In this document: positions 32,847 through 45,299 of the stretch, one piece after another | How the letters are laid out: the number at the start of each line of letters is the position of its first letter | How positions within the stretch are numbered: the stretch's first letter is position 1 | From: Mesorhabditis belari | Taxonomy: Eukaryota; Nematoda; Chromadorea; Rhabditida; Rhabditidae | DNA length: 64,000 nucleotides | Direction: 5' to 3' | NCBI GenBank assembly: GCA_958450365.1 | Contig: CAUEEP010000915.1 | Span: 310,001-374,000, forward strand | Position numbers and translations under genes: made by a program | The notes under the pieces: model-generated | Seen by the model: the letters and a program-made list of their open reading frames with translations, nothing else | Told to the model about the DNA's origin: nothing | Database searches by the model: none

Positions 32847-35800
32847 ATGCACAAGAGGCGCCACTGGCGCGACTCGATCGCCATAATAGGCTTTCCAAAG
32901 ATCTTGATATTCTTAATCCTCATATCATCAACTGACTCATCATCCCAATGCCCCAATCTACCACAAGGATGTTCCTGTTATCCGTTAGAGTCTGGAAAAA
33001 TCACAATCACTTGTGACTCAGTGGATCCAAATGCTATCTTGAGAATGATCAATGGTCTAACTATTGAAAGGCTCAAATTTACAAACTGCTCTTCTCCCCT
33101 AAACCGATCAATTCCGAGTTTATTCTTGAGAAGTTTCACAGCTAATCAATGCCGATTGTCTACTGTTTTGAATACGGTTGGAATAAAATAATATAGATAT
33201 TAAAATTAATAACTTTTTATAGATCTTTTCAAATGTTCAAGCAACAATAGAAGATGTTGATTTATCGGATAATAAAATCGTCACGATTCCACTTTTTGGA
33301 ACACTACCAAGGCTAAAAACACTAAATTTGAATAAGAATCTTGTAAGTGACAAAAATTCCTTGAAATTTGGGTTTTTTTTATTTGTAATTGTTTAGATTA
33401 AAACGATTCCCGAGCAAGTTTTCAATGGAATGGTTAATTTGAGGCATTTGCGTTTAGCAGAGAACCAGATTTGTGATCTTGATGGGTAAAGAGAAAGCTA
33501 ATTCAATTAAAAATGAATTTAGAAACGTGTTGAATGAGGTGAAAAATACTTTGGAGACATTAGATCTCTCCGGGAATTGTCTAATCGCCGTCCCAGCGCC
33601 GAACATCCGAAATTCGATCAGACTAACGACATTGTATTTGACTGGAAATAAGCTAGCAAAGGTTGAAATTTAAGAAATTTAAGTTTTTTTTAAAAAGTTT
33701 AAGTCAAAAATCGTTTACATAGAATCAAAAAGTACTTATTAACATTTTTAGATTGAGAAAATGCACTTTATGAACCTTCCACTCCTTCGAGAAGTTCAAT
33801 TAGCTGAAAATCAATTAACTTTCATCGATGGAATGGCTTTCATGAATGTCCCGAAACTTCAAATTCTCAATTTAAATCAAAATTTACTAACAAATTTTGA
33901 TATCAGTCGACTTCAAGCTTTCAAAGATCTAGAAGTACTCGATGTTTCGAAAAATAAACTGCTAAAGGTTTAAGCAAAGTTGTAATTCTTTTAGAAAAAC
34001 GGTAATTTTAGGTCCCATCCGTGAAAGACATGCTGAAACTGAAATATTTGAGATTAGATGGGAATCTGATTGAAACTGTGGATACATTGACTTTCTCGAA
34101 TCTCCCATCATTACAATTGCTTAGTCTACAGGAGAATCGGATAGAAATGGTGGCTAGAAATGCTTTTGATTCACTGGATAAGCTCATGATTCTATTGTTG
34201 GCGAACAACTCATTGAAAACGATAGGTGAGTAAGAAAGTGAGCTTTTAAGTGATTAAAGTTTTGGCCACCATGGCCAATGGCTAAAATCCCTGTATCTTA
34301 GTCGGGAGATCAAGAGTTCAATCTCGCTTTCAAACTAGAGCAAGCAAGCCAAAGCTAGATCAAGCTAGGACAAGCAAGTCACAGCTATATCACAGCTAGA
34401 GCAAGCAAGCCACAGCTAGATCAAGCAAGCCACAGCTAGATCAAGCAAGCCACAGCTAGATCACAGCTAGATCAAACTAGAGCAAGCAAGCCACAGCTAG
34501 ATCAAGCTAGGGCAAGCAAGCCACAGCTAGATCAAGCTAGGGCAAGCAAGCCACAGCTAGATCACAGCTAGAGCAAGCAAGCCAAAGCTAGATCACAGCT
34601 AGAGCAAGCAAGCCAAAGCTAGATCACAGCTAGAGCAAGCAAGCCAAAGCTAGATCACAGCTAGAGCAAGCAAGCCAAAGCTAGATCAAGCTAGATCAAA
34701 CTAGAGCAAGCAAACCACAGCTAGATCAAGCTAGAGCCTTTTTAAATGACTAATCTTTTTTAGAAATGGGAATGCTTGATGGAATGCGTCATTTGCAACA
34801 GATTAACCTCAGAAATAACACTTTGAGAGAAATCGAAGCCACTGCTTTCTCTTCTTTACTTGAAATCACTTCTATCGATTTGTCTAATAATCAAATTGAA
34901 AGAATTTCGAAGGTAAATAAAGTTTAAATCTTTTAATTTAAAATTTTAGGCTTCATTTGATGGTTTATCAAAATTATTCTGGCTTGACTTGTCTGATAAT
35001 CGATTGAAAAGCTTTGAGCAAGGAACTTTTGGGAAAAGAATAGCAAATTTGATTTTAAATGGTAAAAAAGAGGATTTGTTTTAGGGAAAAATAAGTTTAG
35101 GTAATGATTTGCAATGTGATAAAAATTTGGACTGGTTCTTGGAGTATTTGGTTATAAATCGGGTTCGAACATTCTTGGCTTTTCAACCGGAAATCACTTG
35201 CTCTGGTGGGGTAAATCTAAATCAGATTAAATTTAAAAGTTTACAACAAATAGAAACTTGTTGATCAATTATTCCATTTGATACTTTTAAATGAAAGATT
35301 TTAGGTCCCGAGGAAAGCCGAGGTATTCCCTTGAGAGATTTCTTGATCAAGAAAGCTAATGAGACTGTGATCCCGTCATCTTCAACTCCAAATTTTCTAC
35401 AACAAGCTCTCTTGAAGAGTCTACTCGGAAATCTCAAGACAAACAATCCCATTCCAACTCCAATTCAAACTCCAATTCCAAGGTTTGCTCAATACTAAAC
35501 CAAACAAAGTTTATTAAACCAGAACTTTTAGATCTAGCTCATCCGGGACTTTACAAAGCCAGAATACTCTTTCATCTATGGATCCGATAACCCTAATCAG
35601 CCGACTATCAGAAACTGATCTTGATCGATTCATTCAAGCAATGCCTAGCTTGCAAGTATCTCTTCCTGGACTTGGGAATGTGGATTTGAGCAAGGTATGA
35701 TCAAATATTTTGTCAGACGATCAAGGCCATAGCCGACTGCTAAGAGCTTTGTTCAGCTCTTAGCAGTCGGCTGCTAAGATCAAGAGGTTAGGGATTTAAT

Positions 35801-37503
35801 CCCGCTTAGATTATTAGTTCTTTTTCCATATGGAGTCGAACTTCGATATAACGAATTACTCTAGACCAAAAACTTCAATATAACGAACTTAAAAAGTGCC
35901 TCAAATTTTTGCGTAGCTGGACGACCAATGATTGCATTTGTCTGGGGCAGCTACGCAGAAATTTTGGGCACGTTTTAGAATCTCAAATTTGTTGTATTGA
36001 AGTTTGACTAGATATGGGTTTTAGGGCTACATTTAGGGCTACATTTAGGGCTACATTTAGGGCTTAGCGTACTTCTATTTGCGTCTGAATAAATGAATTT
36101 TTCAGCTTGATCCAAGTGTGATTAAATACGTGCTCAAGGGTGGGACAATACCTGGGGTTTCGAAAGAAACCACTGATGCTGTGATGAGACAAGCCCTTCA
36201 GAAAATGATGCAAAATGTACAGGTAGCTTTGGATAGAATAAATCGTTGACCTATTCTTATCAAAAACTTTAGGCAACCCAATCTCAACCTCAACCTCAAC
36301 CTCAACAAACAACCGAACGAAGAAAGAACCAGCTACCAATGCAACGCATCGGCACAGCTTTTTCACCTAACTTTTTAACTCAAAACTCTCATCAACAAAA
36401 GCTACCACTGCCGAACAGTGAATGGGCGCATAGAAGTGGATTTTTAGCAAATAATGGCAATGAAAATTTTCAATTAATGCAACTACTTCCACCTGGATAT
36501 GATATCTCAAAAATCCCGGCTCAAGTGATACAGGTTTCTTTTAAAATAAATCAAAAAAATTCTGGAATTCAGGCAGTAACTAGAGGTGAAGTTCCTGACA
36601 TCAAATTGTTGCCTAGTGATCTACAAGAATATTTGAAAGTAAACTCGGAAAAGCTTTTGGAGACATTCTCTAAACAAGTGGTGAGTGTAGTTAAAAGAGT
36701 TCTTAAAACTTTCGTTTAGTCAAATGTTTCTTTGAATGATCTTTTGGCAAAGATGCCTAACTTTGATAGACCTGAGTTGGAGACATTTGAGCCGTATGAT
36801 ATCAATATGATTAGTCACGAGTTGCATAAAGAGGATGAAGAGAAGCAAAAGGTTGGTTTGTAAGTGGGAAATGTTTAAAGATTTGGATTCAAGCTCACAT
36901 TTTTAAGAGTAAGTAAATAAAGAAAGAACTTTAGCTAGCTTTGCTAGAGTTTAAGACTTCAATGGATGCTGGATATTGTAGGCTTTAGCTAGATTTGCTA
37001 GAGTTTAAGACTTCAAAGGATGCTGAATACTGTAGGCTTTAGCTAGCTTTGCTAGAGTTTGAGACTTCAATAGATGCTGGATAGTGTAGGCTTTAGCTAG
37101 CTTTTTCAGACCTCAGACAATTTCTGTTTTACACAGCAATTGCCAAAGTATAAAGTCAGGCTTAAAACAAAGCTGCTTTGAAGTGTTCTAAACGAAAGCC
37201 TTCAAGCTTAGAAGCAAAACCTGCAACTATTGCCAGAAAGTGAGCATTTATCTGGGTTCAAAGTACGAACAATTTGGCACAGCTGTTCTAGATGACTTTC
37301 ATCATCTACATGATGAATTTCACTTAAAGATAGCCATCCTAAAGCTTAACAAGATCAAATTCGGTTTTCAGGATCAAAACATCCGCATCTACACAGCGAT
37401 CTGCCTCGGTCTCGTTGCAGTGATCACCTGTATCGTCCTTGGTTTTCTCTATGTTCACATGAAACGTCAATCCACCCGAAATTCCTCATTTTCTAGTCAT
37501 TAA
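32847..37503 (+). CDS. Extracellular leucine-rich repeat transmembrane protein (eLRR gene 2)
   Basis: About 16 exons. Start MHKRRHWRDSIAIIGFPKIL with a hydrophobic signal segment; N-cap CPNLPQGCSCYP...ITC. About 12-13 LRRs follow (ATIEDVDLSDNKIVTIPLF, LETLDLSGNCLIAVPAPNI, LREVQLAENQLTFIDGMAF, LKYLRLDGNLIETVDTLTF, LFWLDLSDNRLKSFEQGTF), then C-cap GNDLQCDKNLDWFLEYLVIN with a Cys in ITCSG. An unusually long linker of about 300 residues (35260-36860), Pro/Gln/Ser-rich with an SQPQPQPQPQQTT run, precedes TM TAICLGLVAVITCIVLGFLY and a tail ending RNSSFSSH, TAA at 37503. AATAAA at 37771-37776. By position it could be the counterpart of C. elegans C44H4.1, but that is from memory. Introns hold a 20-bp minisatellite and a small MITE. 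Confidence 0.8.
34330..34740 (+). repeat. Minisatellite, CACAGCTAGATCAAGCAAGC units
   Basis: Irregular tandem array of agctagatcaagcaagccac and shorter variants, about 400 bp, in an intron of eLRR gene 2. It directly follows a tRNA-like fragment (about 34262-34335, with ggagatcaagagttcaatctc as B-box). Non-coding. Confidence 0.85.
35831..36010. mobile_element. Small TA-flanked MITE in an intron of eLRR gene 2
   Basis: Left end TGGAGTCGAACTTCGATATAACGAA, right end TTGTTGTATTGAAGTTTGACTA, imperfect inverted repeats next to TA. A related TCGAnnnTnnnTATAACG end occurs at 55225. It is followed by four direct copies of agggctacattt (36021-36063). Confidence 0.5.
36935..37110 (+). repeat. Three tandem copies of a 65-70-bp unit
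   Basis: Units of gctttagctagctttgctag agtttaagacttcaatggatgctggatattgta are repeated three times, the last partial, in the final intron of eLRR gene 2. No coding potential. Confidence 0.75.
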
Positions 37504-39538
37504 ACTGCCATTTAGATAATACTTTCATAACTTTTTACCTTTAAGTGCTATACTTTTTTTTAACTATTTTGCCTTCCCGGTGTTTTATTTTTCTTAAATC
37601 ACTCTATTTTTCTTTCATTTTCTGCTCAACTGATTGAATATTGCTCAAAATTTTCTATAATCTATATTTCTATCAATTTTTTTCAATACTTTCCTAAATC
37701 TGAATTCAATAACTGTACATTCCTTGTCTTTTAATTCAAAGCGGGTATTTAGTTTAGAAAATTTATGATAAATAAATGTTTAAAAGATTTGAAAAAGCAA
37801 GGTATTATTGGGTAGTTGAAAATCAATTCTAAAATTGAATCCTGCTGATTCTAAGACTAAGTTCAACTCAAAAATCAACTATTACTCTAAAAATTGACTG
37901 AAGAAAATATAGTACAGGGTGCGCCACAAATTGTCGCATTAATTGCGCCATAATTGTCGTATCACGCGCGTTCAAGGACAATAACTCGTTGATGTTGGCT
38001 TCATTTCTGAGTTTTTTTTTGTGTTTTTGTACATATCAATATTACAATATTATAATATTACATATAAATGAGAGTTTTTGGTTAAAAATTTTGAATATGT
38101 CTACTAGGTTAGTTGTAAGAAATATATTTCTACTTTGATCTTTATAATTTCTTGTGAGATCGTGTCTCGGTGTCTACTAGGTCAAAAAAACGATTGAAAT
38201 TTGTTACAGCTTTGACATTACAGCTTTGACACTACAGCTTTGACACTACAGCTTTGACACTACAGCTTTGATATTACAGCTTTGATATTACAGCTTTGAC
38301 ATTACAGCTTTGACATTACAGCTTTGACACTACAGCTTTGACACTACAGCTTTGATATTACAGCTTTGACACTGCAGCTTTGATATTACAGCTTTGACAC
38401 TACAGCTTTGACACTACAGCTTTGACACTACAGCTTTGATATTACAGCTTTGATATTACAGCTTTGACATTACAGCTTTAACATTACAGCTTTGAAATTA
38501 CAGCTTTGACACTGCAGCTTTGATATTACAGCTTTGACACTACAGCTTTGACATTACAGCTTTGAAATTTGTTAATTCAACCATACTAAGGCTAAATTCT
38601 ACTCAAAACTTAACAAAAGATGTAAAATTTTATCTGATCTTGTTGCCAAGATTGTTTCCTGTCCAGGTTCTATCATTAGGATATTTCAAAATCAACTATA
38701 ACTATATTCTTTGACTTTCTGTTAAACTTTCTGACTTTCTGTTTCTGTTAAGTTTGACTTTCTGTTAATCCTGTTCAACTTTCTAAGTTTAAAAGCTAGC
38801 TAGAGCTTTAAAACTTGATAGGATCCTCTGTCTGTCTCTATACTGTTTTCCCTGTTCACACAAAAATTGATTCAAGCTTTTCCCTAGCGACAATGTTTAT
38901 TCAACATTCAAAACTATGTTTTTTTAGCTCTTCCATTCACTTTTCAGTAGAGTAAATAAAAGAAAAATTACTAGGAAACTGCCTGGAGACAGTGAAATAG
39001 TGAAACTAAGAAGAAAGGGATATCCTCTGTGATTGGAGGAGAGAATGGAAAAGAGAGGACAAGTGACTGACCCAGTTTAGAGGCTGTGCAAGAGAGAAAA
39101 GTCTTCTTTTCCTACAATCCCTACTCTCTCTTTCATCCTTTACATCCCCCGTAAGGCAATTTTTCGTTCACATGTATCATCGGGTTTCTCTCTTTCACTA
39201 TACCGGATCTGTTTTTGAATTATTCACAAAATTTAAGCTATTTTTAAGAATTTTAGGATTTAAGAGTTAGTTCTTAAGAAAGATTTTGTAAGTTTAAACC
39301 ATAATAACTTGCGTATAAGCATTTATTTGCCAATTTTCATGGATTGCTGGCTATTGTTGGACTTTCAGATAATAAAGCTATCAGTCCAACATGTCTATTG
39401 CTTTTTAAACCGCTTCTAAACTGATTTAAAAGCTTTTAAACTTCTTCTAGACTGATTTAAAAGCTTTTAAACTGCTTCTAAACTGCTTATCCATTTTTCC
39501 TAAAGATTTCAAACGTTTCCATTTAATTATCATTAAGA
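37504..39538. other. Intergenic DNA between eLRR genes 2 and 3
   Basis: Holds the polyadenylation signal AATAAA (37771) of gene 2, a lone CAGGGTGCGCCACAAATTGT end near 37915 that resembles a Tc1-type terminus without a visible partner, and the 15-bp satellite at 38205-38575. No exon was found. Confidence 0.5.
38205..38575 (+). repeat. 15-bp satellite TTACAGCTTTGACAC
   Basis: About 24 tandem copies of (A/G)CAGCTTTGA(C/T)A(C/T)TA, 15 bp each, in intergenic DNA. No spacers separate the repeats, so it is not a CRISPR array. Confidence 0.95.
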
Positions 39539-42500
39539 ATGACCCATTGGAGGGTCTTCATCTTCATCTTTTTTATCCACCTTGTTCACCCTTGTCCACA
39601 AGCTGTGCTCACTCTCTGCCGCTGTGAAGATCTTCACAATGGAGTATCCCTTGATTGCTCGAAATCAGATGCTTTCAACGTTGTACAGGTTTTTTTTCAA
39701 TAATCTTCTTTCAATTTATCACTTTCAACAGATTCTGCGAGCCAACCAAGCCCATTTGGGACTGATTCAAAGCCTCAACTTGCAAGAAGCAAATCTCCGC
39801 TTGATCCCCGCTTCTTTCTTTGATGGTCTCTACATTAAACGCCTTGATTTATCCCACAACAATATTGAGTCATTCGACAAAAATGCTTTCGCCGGCGTGA
39901 AACCGATCATGCAGGTTTGCTGAGTCAAAAGCCGGTTTCGAAACGAAGTCACCGGATTGTCTAGCGAATTGTTTAAGATTGTGATAATGTTTCCAAGAAT
40001 TGATTCCAATTTTAGGATCTCTTTGTCCATCACAACAACTTGTCCACAGTTCCCGTCTCGGCTCTACAATCGTTGAAAACCCTCTTGAGACTCGATCTTT
40101 CGAATAACTCTATTGTCGATTTGGGTGCTGAAAGCGCTCTCCCAGCTTTGCCAAAAGTGAGACAGCATTTGAATAGATGAAGCAATGAAACAACTAGATT
40201 CTGCAGTTGAACTGGGATTGCAAAGAGATCAGCTAAACTAAACTTTGTAACCAAACTTGATTATTCTAAGACTTCAAAGAATTCAAAGACTTTAACAACT
40301 CAAATCCTACCGATTTTGATATTCTTTAGCTTTAAATTGTTTAACCAAATAACTTCTACTTTGAGATCTTTACTTAAACCAGGATTTATCTTCACTTATT
40401 ATTCACTGGATTATCTTCTAAGGGTTTGTAAGGCGATTTTCTGAAGGCCAAGGTCATTCACCTAAAGATCTAATCTCCATAATCAATCAAATCTGAGAAA
40501 AAAGAGAAAATTGAAGTCTTAATTCTAATATTTAGCTAATGGAGTTGAATCTTGGCTCAAATCGAATCATGTCCATTCACAAGACGACTTTTGAAAACAT
40601 CAAGAACTCAGTTCAATCGATAAATCTTGGGCACAATAATTTGACCACAGTACCAGCTTCCGGTAGGTTAGATTGTCTTGAGAAGAATGTCGATTTTGTT
40701 CTTTATCTTGTTCTTTATCTTGATTATTTTTATCTCAGCTATCCGAGGCTTCAAACTTCTCCAAGCTCTTCACATCCATCACAATCACATCACAGCTTTG
40801 GATAACTTGGTCTTCATGAACCTACCCGTGCTCAATCTTTTGAATCTAGCTAGCAATAACATTTCAGAGATTAGACCACAAGTAAGGCTTTAAAAGTGAA
40901 TGATATTTAAATCCTTTAGGCTTTTCTCAATGTACCAAATCTACGATATCTCTACTTAACAGACAATCAAATTATTAACGTTGATTCACAACAATTTGCT
41001 GCTTTTGATCACTTGGAAATGCTTGATATGACGAATAATCATATTGAGGTTAAAAAAAAAGTTGTTTTTAGATATATTTCGATAATTTTCTTTCAGAAAA
41101 TCTCAAGAAACTCATTTTCTAATTTGCCAGAATTGAGACAACTTTACTTGGGATCAAATCGAATTGAAGAGATTGAACAAGATGCTTTTGCTAATAGGTG
41201 GAAAGGCTATCTTCTTTTAAACCTTAAAAATTTAGCTCAATTGCCATTCTGATTCTGGCAAATAACAAACTAACGAAAATCAATGCTGGACAGTTTCGCT
41301 TTCTACCAAACATCCAACAAATCTCTTTCAAGAACAATCAAGTGCTTAAAGCTTTTTTTTCTTGAAATTTTATTTCATTTTAGATCTCAAGCATTAATCC
41401 AAACGCTTTCTTTGAGATTCCTAGCTTGGTGATGATTGATTTAAGTCAGGTAGGCAAGATTAAAGAATGAAATCCAATAGTTTCTTTCAGAATTCTCTCA
41501 CTGAATTGCCAGTTTCTGTCTTTGAATCTCAATTGGGTCTATTGTTGATTGATTTAAGCAAAAATCAAATCATTCGAACGCCTTATTCAGCTTTCAATCG
41601 ACGAGTGGGCACTGTTTTGTTGCAAGGTAAGAAAAATGGGAATTATCATAGAGTAAGGGATAAGATCCAAAGCTGGCGGCCAAGATGACAAGTGTGTCTA
41701 GCTCAAGTCTGTCTAGGTAGAGTGTTGGCTTAGTAAGCGATAGGTCGCGGGTTCGAATCCCTCTGCCGCCCTTTTTTTGTTTTCCCAGACCGATGAACTA
41801 TAAGATAGAATTGTACAATGGTAGAATCCATCTATAGAATTATTAGAAAACTTGAAAGATTTGATAAGCTTTTAGAGAATCCACTCGTTTGCACTGAGAA
41901 AGTTCATATGATCCAAGACGGCGTTGGGGTTTATGTCTCAGATTCAGAAGATTTGGTTTGTGGTGGAACACCGAAAGCACCACACAAAATCATTATCTCA
42001 TCAACGCAAAAACCAAAAGAATCGGTAGATATTCTTTCATATTCTATCCATTTTATCCATCAAATTTTCAGGAACAAAGCTCATTCCTGCAAGAGACAAA
42101 GATCTCTCTAAAATCAGCCTCCAATCCTTCCATTGAACCCGCTGAGGAGGTTCAAGAACGCTCAAGATCCGATTTCAGAAATAACAATCAGATTCGAGTA
42201 GGGTAAATTGATTGAAAGCTAATAAACGAGTTTTAGAAGCATCCAATCAGTGCTCATCCAATTCCAACGCATGAAAATGTCCCTAACAGGCCAATGAACA
42301 GCTTGAACATGATGCCACCAATGTTGGTGAATGGTGTGGAAAGAAATACTCAAAGGAATCACGTTCATGAAGAGATTGATGAACCGATGGAGGAGCCGAA
42401 AGAAGAGGAAGGACAAAGAGAAGAATTGCCAGCACAGACACATCAATATCATAGCACTGATGCGAGTCAGCAAGAGCCGGAAAGGGCAGAGGAGCCAGAG

Positions 42501-43428
42501 CAGCCCATTCGAGTGAGTCTACAACTGATTTCTGTGGTCCTACTGTAGCTTATACTAAATTACAGTAATCTAAAGACGATTTCTCATTGTTATATCATTC
42601 AGACTACTCCTGTACCCAAACTGCCAAGAAGATACACCGATATTGCTGACAATCCAAATATCATTCATCCATTCCCCGTACCGTTCTTAAAACGAGGCCC
42701 AAATATGTCAAAGGTTCTGTTTTTTCTGAAGTTTCATAGACGTTGTTCTATATTATATAATGATTTTCATTATTTCAGTCTTCTCGAGTCACTTTTGATC
42801 ACGAAAATAAGACAATGATTGTAACAGGAGATGATATGAATAGAACAATCATCGCTATTCCAACTCTCCCACCATCAATCATTTTACATAGAAGAATCCC
42901 TAATAATCCGGAAATCAATCAGAATAAAGTTGAGGATAAGAGGTGATGAAATTATTTGCGTTTTGGTAAATTCAAAGTCTAGAATCGAGCAATTCCCATT
43001 AGCGCCAGTGATGAGCAAAGAGGTTTCAACCGAGCATCCGTATGAATTAGAGGGATCAGAGTTGGTTTTAGAACTGTTTATAAATGTTTCTATTGATAGA
43101 AATAAAGAATGTATTCAAATCAAATCAAAATCCTTTTAGAAAAGGTTCTTGGAGTCGTCTAACTTCTCCAACAACGATCATCACAATTTGTCTCTCTGTT
43201 GTGGCTCTTGTGATGGTAACTGTTTTTGTTGGACTTTGCATTGCAAAGCATCGAAATATTCAAAGGTATTGAAAGGCTTTCATTTTTTTTTCTTTACTGC
43301 TTATTTTCAGATTGGAATCTTCTTGCAGCAACAGTACAACTCAAAGAACGAATGCTTATGTAGCTGAGCAAGCTCATATGAACATGATCTACGGGGGAAC
43401 GACGGAGAGACGAAGGTTGACTATTTAA
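39539..43428 (+). CDS. Extracellular leucine-rich repeat transmembrane protein, let-4-like (eLRR gene 3)
   Basis: About 17 exons. Start MTHWRVFIFIFFIHLVHPCP (signal peptide ending at the N-cap CP...LCRC). About 13 LRRs follow: IKRLDLSHNNIESFDKNAF, LLRLDLSNNSIVDLG, LMELNLGSNRIMSIHKTTF, LNLLNLASNNISEIRP, LRYLYLTDNQIINVDS, LRQLYLGSNRIEEIEQDAF and others. C-cap ENPLVCTEKVHMIQ...LVCGG. An acidic Glu/Pro-rich linker (PMEEPKEEEGQREELPAQTH) comes before TM TIITICLSVVALVMVTVFVG. The cytoplasmic tail ends GGTTERRRLTI, TAA at 43428; AATAAA at 43615-43620. Signal-eLRR-TM architecture and position immediately before the sym-1-like gene match C. elegans let-4, needed for apical matrix organisation and excretory duct junction integrity. 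The orthology is inferred from order. Confidence 0.75.
41675..41770 (+). repeat. tRNA-like sequence in an intron of the let-4-like gene
   Basis: GGCGGC at the 5' end pairs perfectly with GCCGCC at the 3' end, and GGTTCGAATCC is an intact B-box. The total length of 96 nt is too long and the D-arm/anticodon region does not fold cleanly (gcttAGTaagc). A tRNA pseudogene or tRNA-derived SINE is likelier than a working gene. Confidence 0.45.
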
Positions 43429-43801
43429 ATTTCTCTATTAGATGAAAATTGTTTACTAGTTTACAAGAATCAAGTTTATTAGTCAAATGAATTGATTGGT
43501 TGATTTGGTTGACTTTTTGATTCGTTGATTTTCCCTAGTGACCTTATTGTTTTATCGTTTTCACCAAAAAATTTCCCCACTTAAATGAGCATAAAAAAAA
43601 GTGAAAGAGATTGAAATAAAAAAAAACTGAAAAGAAAGAAGAAAAAGAAAGACGAATGGTGGCCTAAATTCCAAATAGTCGTGTCAATGCGTTTGAGAAA
43701 ATTGAATGAGAGAAAAGCGAGAGAAATGATCTCGTTTACACGGAAAACTCTGTAATCGGGGAATAGAGAAAAGGGAATTTTATAAAATTATAAATAACAT
43801 A

Positions 43802-44431
43802 ATGTAAATACTGTAATAGCACCCCACCGCCCTCGTACAGTCACGTAGTCGCAAAAGTTTTTTAGTATTTCATTTTTTTCAAAGCGCCCGTACTTTCAAA
43901 AAATGCGTTTTGGTATCAAAAAATAGCTGAAATTCAGGGCTATTTTTTGATACCAAAGCGAGCATTGTAGCATAAACCAGTGTCGAGAAAAATTAGTTCA
44001 AAGCTAGACTACGCAACACTCCGCACCGTCATTATGGGGGTGGGTTACTAATAGAGTATTTACGGTAGTTATTGCAAAAATGGACTCCTCTAAAACCTGG
44101 ATACTACCGTATTTCTACCATTTAGCAAAAATTTGGAAGTAGTTAGCGATGCGCCAGAGCTACATATCTCTAGAGAGCTTGCAGCACCTACCCCCACCCC
44201 GGGCCTGCCTGTTTTTCAAAGAACTCGTACTTTCAAAAAATGCGTCTTTAGTATCAAAAAATAGCTGAAATTCAGGGCTGTTTTTTGATACCGAAGCGAG
44301 CATTGTAGCATAAACCAGTGTCGAGAAAAACTTGTTGAAAGCTAGACTACGCAACACTCCGCACCGTCATTATTCTAATGACGGTGCGGAGTGTTGCGTA
44401 GTCTAGCTGTGGGGTACTAGTATTTATGGTA
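43802..44431. mobile_element. Two adjacent MITEs of the CCGTAAATACTGTAAT family
   Basis: First copy 43802-44076 (TGTAAATACTGTAATAG ... AGAGTATTTACGGTA). A second, partial copy follows from about 44104 to 44431, with the ctgaaattcagggctgtttt palindrome and an extra inverted duplicate of the gacggtgcggagtgttgcgtagtctagc end. They are inverted relative to the copy at 22434. Confidence 0.75.
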
Positions 44432-45299
44432 TATAGATTAAAAAAATAAAGATAATAAATCTCCAAAATCCGAATTCTTGTCAATTCCTTCACTTCTTCA
44501 TTACTAATTGATCAAAATGCTGCGCGTCTACGAGATGGAGTTTACTTTCTGTTGTAAACACAGCCTTTCTAGTGTACCACTAGAGAAAGACGATTGGATT
44601 AGTTAAATTAAACTTTTACATTGTACAATAGTACTTATTCAAAAAAAAAACAATCTTCAGATCCATCGAACACTCCCAACCATGGATCTACACTCCCGGT
44701 CCAGCCTATCAGCACTATTACAAATAACTTTTCATAAACATTCTAATAGAAGAGCTCGCTCTTATAACTATTATTTAAAATCTTTAAGTCTTTAAGTTTA
44801 AAGTCTTTAAAAAGTTGAGCACTTTGTTATTTAAGAGTTGACAAATTCGAAAGATGAAAAATTAAATTTAAAGCTCTTCAAAAAAGCGAGCTCTTCAAAA
44901 ATATGGTATTTCCAAATAATTCAAATAATTTTATAATAAATACGGGCTTTTTATTTGTGCTTCAAATCTTTCTTTGATTCTATTAGCATTATCATTTTCC
45001 AATTCAACTCAATCATTCCTTTTAATTCCCTCTAGTCTTCTCTCATCTTTAGTACTTTGCAACCAACTTGTTCAATACTTTTCTTTTTTGTCTTATGCTC
45101 AAAGATTTTGTTTCAAATCCAAAATTTGTGATTCAGGCGTTTTATTGATAAATGATTGCTATTTGATACAAATACACTAGAAATCATGAAACTAAACAAT
45201 CCGACTACTCACAAGACCGAAAAAAACACCTACATTCACTGATTTACAAAAAACAAGCTTGTTCAATCGCTTCCCCTACCCTGAAAACCTTTTGCTCGA

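Noticed and set aside
37913..37980. Tc1-type element starting CAGGGTGCGCCACAAATT
   Set aside because: Only one end is visible; no inverted partner was found downstream within the intergenic region.
38205..38575. CRISPR-like array
   Set aside because: Units are directly adjacent without unique spacers, and the genome is eukaryotic; it is a satellite.
41675..41770. Functional tRNA gene
   Set aside because: Acceptor and B-box look good, but the length of 96 nt and the lack of proper D- and anticodon arms argue for a pseudogene.
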